Shown here piece after piece: positions 8,797 to 16,671 of a stretch of 64,000 bases of DNA (the stretch's first letter is position 1; each line of letters starts with the position of its first letter). A program made the position numbers and the translations under genes. This DNA comes from Paludibacteraceae bacterium (GTDB lineage Bacteria > Bacteroidota > Bacteroidia > Bacteroidales > Paludibacteraceae), in NCBI GenBank assembly GCA_017477325.1, contig JAFUWV010000010.1, positions 186,001-250,000 of the forward strand. The letters are read 5' to 3'. The notes under the pieces were generated by a model. That model had not been told where the DNA came from. It worked only from the letters and a program-made list of their open reading frames with translations, and did not search any database.

Positions 8797-9354
8797 ATGA
8801 AATACCTCATCGTCGGTCTTGGCAACATTGGTGACGAGTACGCACACACGCGTCACAACATAGGTTTCCGCATTGTTGACCACTTTGCAGAGAGCCATAA
8901 CGCGACCTTTCATGACGGTCGCTACGGTTTCACTGCGCACTGCCGCGTCAAGAACGCCGAGCTCGTACTGCTGAAGCCCTCCACCTACATGAATCTCAGT
9001 GGCACTGCGGTGCGCTATTGGCTACAGAAAGAGAACATAGAGTTGGAGAACCTTCTCGTGGTGGTTGACGACATAGCCTTGCCCTTCGGTACTCTTCGTC
9101 TGCGCGGTAAAGGCAGCGAAGGCGGTCACAACGGGTTGCGCAGCATACAGGACTGCCTGATGACTCAGCAGTACGCACGTCTGCGTTTCGGAATCGGTGC
9201 AGAGTTTGTGCGGGGAGCGCAGATAAGCTACGTGCTCGGCAACCTGACAGATGAGGAGGAGAAGCAACTCGGTGAGTTGCTGCCGACCTGCGATGAAATA
9301 ATCACGTCGTTCTGCCTTCAAGGGCTCGAGCGGACGATGAATCGGTACAATTAG
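8797..9354 (+). CDS. pth: Peptidyl-tRNA hydrolase
   Basis: 185 residues, normal length for bacterial Pth. It releases tRNA from prematurely dissociated peptidyl-tRNA in the cytoplasm. The active-site residues fall where expected: Asn10 (VGLGN), catalytic His20 in HTRHNIGF, the [11 protein letters not shown] motif around 59-69, the Asp91-Asp92 pair in [11 protein letters not shown] and Asn112 in [12 protein letters not shown]. The stop TAG at 9352-9354 lies at the very edge of a heptamer repeat tract (ttagttgagagttgag), so the repeat begins where the gene ends. It probably relies on a promoter after the L25 terminator, or on read-through. Confidence 0.96.
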   Translation: MKYLIVGLGNIGDEYAHTRHNIGFRIVDHFAESHNATFHDGRYGFTAHCRVKNAELVLLKPSTYMNLSGTAVRYWLQKENIELENLLVVVDDIALPFGTLRLRGKGSEGGHNGLRSIQDCLMTQQYARLRFGIGAEFVRGAQISYVLGNLTDEEEKQLGELLPTCDEIITSFCLQGLERTMNRYN

Positions 9355-9573
9355 TTGAGAGTTGAGAGTTGAGAGTTCTTATCCTCGCTATGCTCGGAAC
9401 GATCGGCATAGCCGTGGAGAGTTGAAAGTTGAGAGAAGTTTTATTAGTTGAGAGTTCTTATCCTCGCTATGCTCGGAACGATCGGCATAGCCGTGGAGAG
9501 TTGAGAGTTGAGAGAAGTTTATTAGTTTAGAGTTTAGAGTTCTTATTAGTTGAGAGTTGAGAGTTGAGAGTTT
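9355..9573 (+). repeat. Heptamer tandem tracts with two copies of a palindromic core (79-bp direct repeat)
   Basis: The whole gap between pth and the S4 gene is repeat. Tracts of GAGAGTT-like 7-mers surround two almost identical 79-bp units starting at 9369 and 9448. Each unit holds the core CTATGC-N12-GCATAG (first copy 9388-9411), flanked by TTCTTATCC and CCGTGGAGAGTTG. The pth stop and the S4 start codon touch the ends of the tract. Related cores lie at 10468 and 54920 in the opposite orientation. Confidence 0.85.
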
Positions 9574-9984
9574 ATGGAAGTGCGAGTTGACAAATATCTG
9601 TTTGCGATGCGTATCTACAAGACGCGCTCGATAGCAGCCGAGGCATGCAAGAAAGGCCGCGTGACGATGAACGGCGTTCAGCTGAAACCTGCCCGTACCT
9701 TCAAGACAGGCGACGTGTTCTCAGTCAGGAAGAATCCCGTGACCTTCACCTACAAGGTGCTTCAACTGAGCGAGAACCGCCTTGGTGCCCGCCTTGTGAG
9801 CGAGTACCTGCAGGACATCACTTCTCAAGACCAACTCGAACTTCTCGAGATGGCGCGCCTTGCAGGCAAGCAGGGCAGAGACCGCGGAACAGGTCGGCCC
9901 ACAAAGAAAGACCGCCGCGAGATAGAGACCTTCTTCTCCGACGACTATTTTCTTGATACACTTGATGATGATGATGAAGAGTAA
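9574..9984 (+). CDS. S4-domain RNA-binding protein, Hsp15 (HslR)-like
   Basis: 136 residues. Residues 2-60 form an S4 RNA-binding domain (VRVDKYLFAMRIYKTRS, then KKGRVTMNGVQLKPARTFKTGD). The rest is a basic linker (GRPTKKDRREIETFF) and an acidic Asp/Glu tail. Hsp15 in E. coli rescues stalled 50S subunits carrying peptidyl-tRNA; the same role is inferred here and would fit a neighbour of pth. Its 3' end overlaps the start region of the DUF4924 gene, so the two are probably co-translated. The ATG immediately follows the repeat tract. Confidence 0.88.
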   Translation: MEVRVDKYLFAMRIYKTRSIAAEACKKGRVTMNGVQLKPARTFKTGDVFSVRKNPVTFTYKVLQLSENRLGARLVSEYLQDITSQDQLELLEMARLAGKQGRDRGTGRPTKKDRREIETFFSDDYFLDTLDDDDEE

Positions 9985-10456
9985 ACATGAGAACATAGCC
10001 GAATATATCCTCTACCTGTGGCAGATGGAGGACTTGGTTCGCGCTTTCCCGAATGACGAGGCTCTGCAGCAGACAGAGTTCCTTGGCGACCTTATGAACA
10101 TGATGCGTACGGAGGGCGTGATGTCTTCGGGTCATGTGCAGATAGCGCAGATAGCGCTCGGTGAACTTGAGGACCTTCACGCGGACCTGCTCGACACGGA
10201 GGCGACGTACCGTGCCGCCTACATGCAGCTTCTGCCGCAACTGAACATACTCAAGAGCAAGTCTGACAACCCTCTTCAGTCCGACCTGAGCATGATGTTC
10301 GTATTCCTGTACAACATAATGCTTCTGAACATGCAGAAGAAACCCATCTCTCAGCCTACCGCCGCGCTGCAACAGCAAGTCACACAACTGCTCAGATACC
10401 TGAGCAGGACGTACAAGGAGAGGTTAGAGCGCTGTGCTGTGGAACCTGAAACTTGA
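9974..10456 (+). CDS. DUF4924 family protein
   Basis: About 160 residues, mostly alpha-helical, cytoplasmic, without enzyme motifs. The N-terminus KHENIAEYILYLWQMEDLVRA is the hallmark of the Bacteroidota DUF4924 family as I recall it. The function is unknown. Four ATG codons lie in a row (9965, 9968, 9971, 9974); the last gives the typical start and overlaps the S4 gene by 11 nt. The final residues (AVEPET, then TGA at 10454-10456) are read from the first GAAACTT-type 7-mers of a repeat, so the repeat appears to have replaced or extended the native C-terminus. Confidence 0.8.
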   Translation: MKSKHENIAEYILYLWQMEDLVRAFPNDEALQQTEFLGDLMNMMRTEGVMSSGHVQIAQIALGELEDLHADLLDTEATYRAAYMQLLPQLNILKSKSDNPLQSDLSMMFVFLYNIMLLNMQKKPISQPTAALQQQVTQLLRYLSRTYKERLERCAVEPET

Positions 10457-10528
10457 AACCTGAAACATGAAACTTGCACAGCGAAGCAGATCGTTCCGTA
10501 AGGATAAGAAACTTAAAACCTCCCACTC
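10440..10528 (+). repeat. GAAACCT-type heptamer tract with core shared with the C10 protease gene
   Basis: 7-mers of the type GAAACCT/GAAACTT flank a core at 10472-10505. The 30 bases at 10468-10497 are identical to 54920-54949, inside the C10 protease gene. The reverse complement of the core also shares TTCTTATCC and CGGAACGATC with the 79-bp units at 9369-9526. The tract supplies the stop codon of the DUF4924 gene. Confidence 0.85.
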
Positions 10529-11170
10529 ATGACCACCAAACAGCGTTTCGAAGGTTGTCTCGGTTGGTTTGCAGCGAACATGCAGACCGCCGCGAGCGAA
10601 CTGCACTACGACAATGCGTTCCAACTGCTTGTTGCTGTGATGCTCAGTGCTCAGTGCACGGACAAGCGTGTCAACATGGTCACTCCCGCCCTCTTCCGCG
10701 CCTACCCCACTCCTCAGGCGATGTCAGAAGCCACCAAGGCTGACATCTTCGGCTACATCCACTCCGTCTCGTATCCCAACAGCAAAGCAGAGCACCTTCT
10801 CGCTACCGCCCGCCGCCTTGTAGAGGCGTACGACGGCGTGGTGCCCGACAACATCGCTGACCTGCAGACGCTGCCCGGTGTGGGCAGAAAAACAGCCAAC
10901 GTGGTCTGTGCGGTCATCTATCAGCAGCCCACCATGGCAGTGGATACGCATATCTTCCGCGTTGCAGAACGCATCGGACTCACCACCGGCAGCCGCACCC
11001 CCTATCAGACGGAGATGCAACTTGTCAGGTACATACCTCAGGAACTCATCCCCAAGGCCCACCATTGGCTCCTGCTTCACGGACGATACGTCTGTCAGGC
11101 ACGCAAACCGCATTGCAGCGAGTGCGGGCTCACGACTTGGTGCAGACAATATCAGCAGGAAAAAAAGTAG
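10529..11170 (+). CDS. nth: Endonuclease III (DNA glycosylase/AP lyase)
   Basis: 213 residues, full length. It excises oxidised pyrimidines and nicks the abasic site in base excision repair. The helix-hairpin-helix LPGVGRKTANVV contains catalytic Lys121; catalytic Asp139 is in VDTHIFRV. The C-terminal [4Fe-4S] cluster ligands are Cys189, Cys196, Cys199 and Cys205 with the C-x6-C-x2-C-x5-C spacing. The N-terminus (FEGCLGWF) and the LSAQCTDKRVN motif are typical. The ATG follows a repeat tract; the TAG stop lies 53 nt before the recA promoter. Position next to recA makes a small DNA-repair cluster. Confidence 0.96.
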   Translation: MTTKQRFEGCLGWFAANMQTAASELHYDNAFQLLVAVMLSAQCTDKRVNMVTPALFRAYPTPQAMSEATKADIFGYIHSVSYPNSKAEHLLATARRLVEAYDGVVPDNIADLQTLPGVGRKTANVVCAVIYQQPTMAVDTHIFRVAERIGLTTGSRTPYQTEMQLVRYIPQELIPKAHHWLLLHGRYVCQARKPHCSECGLTTWCRQYQQEKK

Positions 11171-11199
11171 GATATCAGAAGAAAAAGTGATATTCCGCG

Positions 11200-11231
11200 C
11201 TTGCACATCTCGCACTTTCTTACTATCTTTG
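11200..11231 (+). promoter_or_regulatory. Bacteroidota-type promoter upstream of recA
   Basis: CTTG at 11200-11203, a 20-bp spacer, then TATCTTTG at 11224-11231. This predicts a leader of about 250 nt made almost entirely of tandem repeats before the recA start. No SOS-box-like palindrome was recognised. Confidence 0.65.
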
Positions 11232-11460
11232 CACACAGTTTGCACAAGTTTGCACAAGTTCGGGAAGTTTGAGAAGTTTGGGAAGTACGGGAAGTTCGGG
11301 AAGTTTGAGAAGTTCGAGAAGTTTGTCAAGTTCGATAAGTTCGATAAGTTCGAGAAGTACTTTACAAACAGGAGCATAGGCTCCGCAACAAACCTTACAA
11401 ACTTTACAAACAGGAGCATACGCTACGTTACAAACAGGAGCATCGCTCCGCTACAACATA
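11232..11460 (+). repeat. Repeat-rich recA leader: nonamer array plus three 14-bp copies
   Basis: From about 11245 to 11360 there are at least eleven degenerate 9-mers of the type GGGAAGTTY/GAGAAGTTY/GATAAGTTC. They are followed by three exact copies of ACAAACAGGAGCAT at 11364, 11406 and 11430, each followed by a GCTCC- or GCTAC-like half that can pair with GGAGC. The architecture, short-period array plus small palindromic core, matches the heptamer elements elsewhere in the window. Confidence 0.8.
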
Positions 11461-11489
11461 TTAACATTTTAACAAATTAACATACAATT

Positions 11490-12491
11490 ATGGCAGAACC
11501 ATCAGCAGACAAACTAAAAGCCCTTCAGATGGCAATGGCGAAGATAGACAAAGACTTCGGCAAAGGCGCTATCATGAAGCTCGGCGACGACAAGATAGAA
11601 GACATACCCGTCATCCCAAGCGGTTCGGTCGGACTCAACCTTGCTCTCGGCGTAGGCGGATACCCGCGCGGACGTGTCATTGAGATATACGGCCCCGAGT
11701 CCTCAGGTAAAACCACACTTGCCATACATGCCATAGCCGAGGCGCAGAAGCAAGGCGGCATAGCAGCCATCATCGATGCAGAGCACGCTTTCGACCGTTT
11801 CTATGCCGAGAAACTCGGTGTCGATGTTGACAATCTGCTCATCTCGCAGCCCGACAGCGGCGAGCAGGCACTCGAGATTGCCGACGAACTGATACGCTCA
11901 TCCGCCATCGACATCATCGTCATCGACTCAGTAGCCGCACTCACTCCCAAGGCTGAACTTGACGGCGAGATGGGTGACAACAAAGTGGGCCTGCAGGCAC
12001 GACTCATGAGTCAGGCACTGCGCAAACTCACAGCCACCATCAACAAGACCAACACAACCTGCATCTTCATCAACCAACTGCGCGAGAAGATAGGTGTCAT
12101 GTTCGGCAATCCTGAGACTACCACAGGCGGCAACGCGCTCAAGTTCTATGCCTCGGTGCGTATGGACATCCGTCGTGTGGGTCAGCTCAAAGACGGCGAC
12201 GAAGTGATTGGCAATCAGACACGTGTCAAGATTGTGAAGAACAAAGTGGCTCCACCTTTCAAAAAGGCAGAGTTCGATATCATGTTCGGTGAGGGCATCT
12301 CACGCGTGGGAGAGATTGTGGACCTCGGCGTTGAGTACGGCATCATCAAGAAGTCAGGCTCGTGGTTCAGTTACGGCGACACCAAGCTTGCTCAGGGACG
12401 CGATGCCGTCAAGCAACTGCTCAAGGACAACCCCGAACTCGCTGACGAACTCGAACAGAAGATTATGGCGGCCGTCAAAGAGAATAAGTAA
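11490..12491 (+). CDS. recA: Recombinase RecA
   Basis: 333 residues, slightly shorter than E. coli RecA (353) in the C-terminal tail. It forms ATP-dependent filaments on single-stranded DNA for strand exchange and would trigger LexA cleavage where an SOS system exists. The Walker A motif GPESSGKT is at 68-75; the Walker B-like strand [16 protein letters not shown], the L1/L2 region ([20 protein letters not shown]) and the C-terminal domain are all intact. It lies downstream of nth behind its own promoter and a 258-nt repeat leader. The FAD dehydrogenase starts 5 nt after its stop and is probably in the same transcript. Confidence 0.98.
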   Translation: MAEPSADKLKALQMAMAKIDKDFGKGAIMKLGDDKIEDIPVIPSGSVGLNLALGVGGYPRGRVIEIYGPESSGKTTLAIHAIAEAQKQGGIAAIIDAEHAFDRFYAEKLGVDVDNLLISQPDSGEQALEIADELIRSSAIDIIVIDSVAALTPKAELDGEMGDNKVGLQARLMSQALRKLTATINKTNTTCIFINQLREKIGVMFGNPETTTGGNALKFYASVRMDIRRVGQLKDGDEVIGNQTRVKIVKNKVAPPFKKAEFDIMFGEGISRVGEIVDLGVEYGIIKKSGSWFSYGDTKLAQGRDAVKQLLKDNPELADELEQKIMAAVKENK

Positions 12492-12496
12492 ACCTA

Positions 12497-14140
12497 TTGA
12501 CGCAGTGCCAACTCATATTAACTCCTGAGCAGGCAGCGTCCGACTCTCAGATACAGAAGGCAGTGGCACAACAGTTGCACCTGCCTTTTGGCTCTATTAC
12601 TGCCATCCGCATCATCCGCCGCAGTGTGGATGCACGTCAGCGCAACATCAAAGTGCTGCTCACCGTGGAGGCTGATTCAGATCAGACCTCAGCAGGTGAG
12701 CCGAATAGTGCCTCAGGTCCTTCTGCTCCCGCCTACCGCGACGTCCACCATGCCGCACGGCAGGTCATCATTGTCGGTGCAGGTCCTGCAGGACTCTTTG
12801 CCGCACTCACCCTCCTTGAACATGGCATACGCCCTGTCATCCTCGAGCGCGGCAAGCCTGTCAGCGACAGGAAACGCGATATCGCCATCCTCAACCGCAA
12901 CGAGGGCATGAACCCCGAGAGCAACTACTGCTTCGGCGAGGGAGGTGCAGGCACGTTCTCCGACGGCAAACTCTTCTCACGCTCGAAGAAACGGGGCAAC
13001 ATGCAGCGTGTCATGGAACTCTTCCACTACCATGGTGCGCCCGAAACGGTTCTATATGAGACACATGCGCACATCGGCAGCGACAAACTGCCATCCATCA
13101 TACGCAACATCAGAGAAACCATTATAGAGAAAGGCGGCGAGATTCACTTCAACACCAAGGTGACACAGTTGCTCATCGAGACCTCCGACCTGTCTGCACC
13201 CGACAAGAAGAGCATCATCAGAGGTGTCAGCACCTCCGACGGCACGCGCTATCTCGGCGAGGCGGTTATCCTTGCCATAGGGCACAGCGCTCACGACACC
13301 TACCGTATGTTTGCCGAATGCGGAGTCAGGCTCGAGACCAAGGGCTTTGCCATGGGAGTGCGCGTGGAGCATCCGCAGGCACTCGTCAACCGCCTCATGT
13401 ACCACCTCGACGGCAGAGACACTGCCTCGCAGCAGGCTCTTGTCAGTTATCTTGGCAATGCCTCCTACTCGCTTGTCACTCAGGTCGATGGCAGAGGTGT
13501 CTATTCCTTCTGCATGTGCCCGGGCGGGCATATCGTTCCTGCAGGCAGCAGCGCAGACGGCTGTGTGGTCAACGGCATGTCAGCCTCACATCGCAACTCA
13601 CCCTTCGCCAACTCAGGCATAGTGGTGGAGATTCGCCCCGAAGACCTCACTCACGATAATGAATCAGGTGCGGATATCTGTTCTGCCAACAATGATGGAT
13701 TGGCAGGAATGTATTTTCAGGAGTATGTCGAGAGACTTGCCAAGCAGCATGGCGCCGACAAAGACAAAGCCCCTGCACAGCGGCTGCGTGACTTCGTCGA
13801 GGGCAGACCCTCACACGACCTGCCCCCATGCTCCTATCTGCCCGGTATCGTACCCTCAAGACTCGACCTGTGGCTGCCTCCATTTATAGGCAAGCGTCTG
13901 CAGCAGGGCTTTCGCGACTTCGACTGCAAGTATCACGGCTTCCTCACCAACGACGCAGTCATTCTCGGAGTGGAGAGCCGCAGCAGCAGTGCCGTGCGTA
14001 TCCCTCGCGACAAAGACACCTTGCAGCACACTGATATAGAAGGACTTTACCCCTGCGGTGAAGGTGCAGGCTACGCAGGAGGCATCACATCCTCCGCTCT
14101 CGACGGCATCAATGCCGCCCTCGCAATAGCTGACAGATAG
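12497..14140 (+). CDS. FAD-dependent dehydrogenase (COG2509-type)
   Basis: 547 residues. The N-terminal about 60 residues form a small domain ending in the family motif RIIRRSVDARQRNIKV. The FAD dinucleotide fold begins with VGAGPAGL (residues 93-100). A second conserved stretch is NYCFGEGGAGTFSDGKL, and the C-terminus ends CGEGAGYAGGITSSALDG, which places FAD as in related flavoproteins. The substrate is unknown for this widespread family. No ATG is available near the correct N-terminus; the start is a TTG 5 nt after the recA stop, which suggests translational coupling. The stop is TAG. Confidence 0.87.
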   Translation: MTQCQLILTPEQAASDSQIQKAVAQQLHLPFGSITAIRIIRRSVDARQRNIKVLLTVEADSDQTSAGEPNSASGPSAPAYRDVHHAARQVIIVGAGPAGLFAALTLLEHGIRPVILERGKPVSDRKRDIAILNRNEGMNPESNYCFGEGGAGTFSDGKLFSRSKKRGNMQRVMELFHYHGAPETVLYETHAHIGSDKLPSIIRNIRETIIEKGGEIHFNTKVTQLLIETSDLSAPDKKSIIRGVSTSDGTRYLGEAVILAIGHSAHDTYRMFAECGVRLETKGFAMGVRVEHPQALVNRLMYHLDGRDTASQQALVSYLGNASYSLVTQVDGRGVYSFCMCPGGHIVPAGSSADGCVVNGMSASHRNSPFANSGIVVEIRPEDLTHDNESGADICSANNDGLAGMYFQEYVERLAKQHGADKDKAPAQRLRDFVEGRPSHDLPPCSYLPGIVPSRLDLWLPPFIGKRLQQGFRDFDCKYHGFLTNDAVILGVESRSSSAVRIPRDKDTLQHTDIEGLYPCGEGAGYAGGITSSALDGINAALAIADR

Positions 14141-14192
14141 CCGGAGCAATTGTCAATTGTCAATCGTCAATAAATCAATATTCAATAATCAG
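14141..14192 (+). repeat. Short AATTGTC-type heptamer tract before the ThiF-family gene
   Basis: Tandem 7-mers (caattgtcaattgtcaatcg and then degenerate copies) fill the gap between the FAD dehydrogenase stop and the ATG at 14193. The period is the same as in the other intergenic tracts, with a different unit. Confidence 0.65.
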
Positions 14193-14861
14193 ATGTTTAC
14201 CCGTACGCAGCAACTCATAGGTTCCGAAGGACTTGCGCGCCTTCGGTCTGCTCGTGTCATCCTCTTTGGTGTGGGAGGCGTAGGCGGATGGTGCGCAGAA
14301 GCACTCGTCCGCAGCGGCATTCAGCACCTCACCATAGTGGACTTCGATGTCGTTGACAGAACTAATATCAATCGGCAGGTTGTAGCCACGTCCGCAAACA
14401 TCGGTCTGCCTAAGGTCGAAGAGATGCGCAAACGTCTGCTCACTATCAATCCCGATGCCGACATTGTTGCCGTCAACCAACGCTTCACTGCAGAAACAAC
14501 TCTCATCTTTCCACTCTCAACTTTCAACTATATCATCGACGCCATCGACTCGGTCAAGGACAAGGCCGAACTCATACTCGCTGCCACTCAGACCGATGCC
14601 CATTTCTTCTCTTCTATGGGTGCGGCACGAAAACTTGATGCGGGTAAGATACGTGTCTCCGAGTTCCGCAAGGTCGAAGGGTGCCCTTTGGCTCGGGCCC
14701 TGCGTCAGCGCTTCAAGCAGATGCAACGCTTCCCCGAGCGCAAGTTCACTTGCGTTTGGTCACCCGAGATAATCGCTGATAGCGGCACCATGGCGCATAT
14801 CGTCGGCTCTTTCGGCATGCGCCTCGCAGGAGAAGTAATAGCAGCATGTATCGACGAATGA
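14193..14861 (+). CDS. ThiF/MoeB-family E1-like enzyme, TcdA (tRNA threonylcarbamoyladenosine dehydratase)-like
   Basis: 222 residues from the ATG at 14193; an upstream TTG at 14157 would place repeat DNA inside the protein and is rejected. The Rossmann ATP-binding motif GVGGVGGW lies at 26-33, and VDFDVVDRTNINRQ supplies Asp50, Asp52, Asn58 and Arg61 for adenylation. There is no CxxC zinc site, which argues for the TcdA (CsdL) branch rather than ThiF or MoeB. TcdA cyclises t6A37 to ct6A in tRNA. It is shorter than E. coli TcdA (268). The stretch encoding PLSTFN (around 14510-14525) is written in DNA that looks like the CTCAACTTTC repeat found elsewhere. Confidence 0.85.
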   Translation: MFTRTQQLIGSEGLARLRSARVILFGVGGVGGWCAEALVRSGIQHLTIVDFDVVDRTNINRQVVATSANIGLPKVEEMRKRLLTINPDADIVAVNQRFTAETTLIFPLSTFNYIIDAIDSVKDKAELILAATQTDAHFFSSMGAARKLDAGKIRVSEFRKVEGCPLARALRQRFKQMQRFPERKFTCVWSPEIIADSGTMAHIVGSFGMRLAGEVIAACIDE

Positions 14862-14945
14862 TATAACGAGCATAGTACTGCTACACAACATCAAGTATGA
14901 CGCGATTTGCCATAAATTGTGTAAAATAATGAATATTCATGCAGG

Positions 14946-14980
14946 TTTGGCACGATATTGGAAGAATATTTGTATATTTG
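14946..14980 (+). promoter_or_regulatory. Promoter upstream of the GH28 gene
   Basis: TATATTTG at 14973-14980 fits the -7 box; the nearest TTTG (14946-14949) is 23 bp upstream, slightly long. It predicts a 5' leader of about 60 nt to the ATG at 15047. Confidence 0.5.
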
Positions 14981-15046
14981 CACATGAAAATGGAGCACAC
15001 ACTCCTGTCACGCAAAGAAACAATAACTAAAACCCCACAATACACA

Positions 15047-16543
15047 ATGAGAAACAAACTAATCATTACAGCATTGGCTACGCTACTCGCTGCAAACATC
15101 TCTGCTCAAGAGACAAAGTACAGCCACTACTACCAAAATCTGCCGATTCAGATTGAGCAGGTCCGTCCTGTTGAGTTCCCTAAGAACGCACTCAATATTG
15201 CACAGTTCGGCGCTGTGCCCGACGGCAAGACTCTCTGCACAGAAGCCATTGCTGCTGCCATCGACAGCCTTACAAAAATGGGTGGCGGACACGTCATCAT
15301 CCCTCGTGGCACATGGAAAACAGGTCCTATTGTGCTCAAAAGCAATATCGACCTCAACCTCAGGAAGGGTGCCGTTCTCGTCTTCTCAGAGAACAAAGAG
15401 CTCTATGTTCAGAAGAACGACCCGCGAGACGGTTCCAAGAAATGCAACGCATTGATTCGAGCCTCCAAGTGCGAGAACATTGGTATCACCGGTCAAGGCG
15501 TTATCGACGGACAGGGCTTCTTTTGGCGTCCTATCAAAGAGAAGAAAGTAGTGCGCGACGGCGGATTACAAGAGGTATGGGATGCAGCCATAGAACTTGG
15601 TGGCACACTCAAACAGGATGACAAGACATACCGCCTATGGTATCCTTTCAACCTTAAAGAAGAACTTGGCATACCCAATATTGCAGCCACTCCCGAGATT
15701 CAGGAGAAGATGCGTCCGCATCTTGTCAATATCACTGACTCGAAGAACGTGATAGTAGAAGGTGTCACGCTCCGCAACAGTCCTAAGTTCCACCTTGTTC
15801 CCACCCGCATACAGAATCTCATTATAGAGAATGTCACCATCGACTGCCCATGGTGGGCACAGAACGGCGATGCTATGGACCCGGGCAACGTGCAAGTCGC
15901 TCTCATTGCAGGCTGTCACGTAAGTGCAGGCGATGATGGTATCTGCATGAAAGGTGGTGTAGGTCAGAAAGGTGTAGACGCAGGTCCGCAACGCGACTTC
16001 CTCATCACCAACGACACCGTCTATCGTGCTCATGGTGGTTTCGTTATTGGATCTGAGTTCTCAGGCGGCATGCAGCGTATCATTGTCAAAGACTGTATGT
16101 TCGACGGTACAGATATCGGTTGTCGTTTCAAATCTGCCCCTGGTCGTGGAGGTTGGTGCGAAGATATCTATTGCTACAATATCGTGATGAAGAATATCCG
16201 CGAGTCTGCTATCTTCTTCCAGTCAGGCTACGCTGATCGCTCTGCAGGTGGACGTGGTGCTACCGACACCGACGACAAGACGGCATTCTATCCCGACTGG
16301 AGCAACGTCACATTCAAAGACATCACTTGCGTCAATCCCAATCAAGCAGTTGACATAACAGGTATGAAAGAGAAACCTGTGCATAATCTCAGCTTCGAGA
16401 ACGTTAGTTTCTACGGAGTAAAGAAAGGCATGAACATCGACTATGCCGAGAATCTTACTTTCAAAAACTGCAGTATCACCCCCGCCAAGGAGAACACTAT
16501 CAAACATAGTAAAGCTATTCTCTGGAATGGCACCGAGCTTTAA
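15047..16543 (+). CDS. Glycoside hydrolase family 28 (polygalacturonase-type pectinase)
   Basis: 498 residues from the ATG at 15047, chosen because it opens a signal peptide (MRNKLIITALATLLAANISA, cleavage before QE). The reading frame runs further upstream but across the promoter. GH28 enzymes hydrolyse alpha-1,4-galacturonan on a right-handed beta-helix. The catalytic motifs are present: NGDAMD at 273-278, the Asp pair in AGDDG (296-297), HG at 329-330 and the RFK variant of RIK at 360-362. The N-terminal FGAVPDGKTLCTEAIAAAID is the usual pectate-lyase-superfamily entry. It faces the PL1/SusCD operon across a shared hairpin and is probably regulated with it. It could act on rhamnogalacturonan rather than homogalacturonan. 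Confidence 0.9.
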   Translation: MRNKLIITALATLLAANISAQETKYSHYYQNLPIQIEQVRPVEFPKNALNIAQFGAVPDGKTLCTEAIAAAIDSLTKMGGGHVIIPRGTWKTGPIVLKSNIDLNLRKGAVLVFSENKELYVQKNDPRDGSKKCNALIRASKCENIGITGQGVIDGQGFFWRPIKEKKVVRDGGLQEVWDAAIELGGTLKQDDKTYRLWYPFNLKEELGIPNIAATPEIQEKMRPHLVNITDSKNVIVEGVTLRNSPKFHLVPTRIQNLIIENVTIDCPWWAQNGDAMDPGNVQVALIAGCHVSAGDDGICMKGGVGQKGVDAGPQRDFLITNDTVYRAHGGFVIGSEFSGGMQRIIVKDCMFDGTDIGCRFKSAPGRGGWCEDIYCYNIVMKNIRESAIFFQSGYADRSAGGRGATDTDDKTAFYPDWSNVTFKDITCVNPNQAVDITGMKEKPVHNLSFENVSFYGVKKGMNIDYAENLTFKNCSITPAKENTIKHSKAILWNGTEL

Positions 16544-16621
16544 TGCTTTCTTTTGTGCGTTATGCACAAACAGAAACACAGCTGAACACAAAACATTATC
16601 TGCCGGACAAAAGCAAATGAA

Positions 16622-16648
16622 AGAGCGAGCCCAAAAGAGGCTCGCTCT
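16622..16648. terminator. Bidirectional hairpin terminator between converging pectin genes
   Basis: 10-bp perfect stem AGAGCGAGCC/GGCTCGCTCT with a 7-nt loop, midway between the GH28 stop (16543) and the stop of the minus-strand gene (16672). There is no strong T run on either side. Confidence 0.75.
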
Positions 16649-16671
16649 CAACATGTGTATGTATGTACTAT

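Noticed and set aside
9355-9573. Possible CRISPR array
   Set aside because: Repeats are 7-mers and two adjacent 79-bp copies, with no unique spacers of even length and no cas genes.
10724-11480. Long frames on both strands across the recA leader with repetitive Asn/Phe- or Lys/Phe-rich peptides
   Set aside because: They are translations of the 9-mer array and of nth in other frames; no start context, no family resemblance, and the recA promoter lies inside them.
14939-15046. Extended N-terminus of the GH28 gene
   Set aside because: It would place the promoter box inside the coding region and hide the clear signal peptide that starts at 15047.
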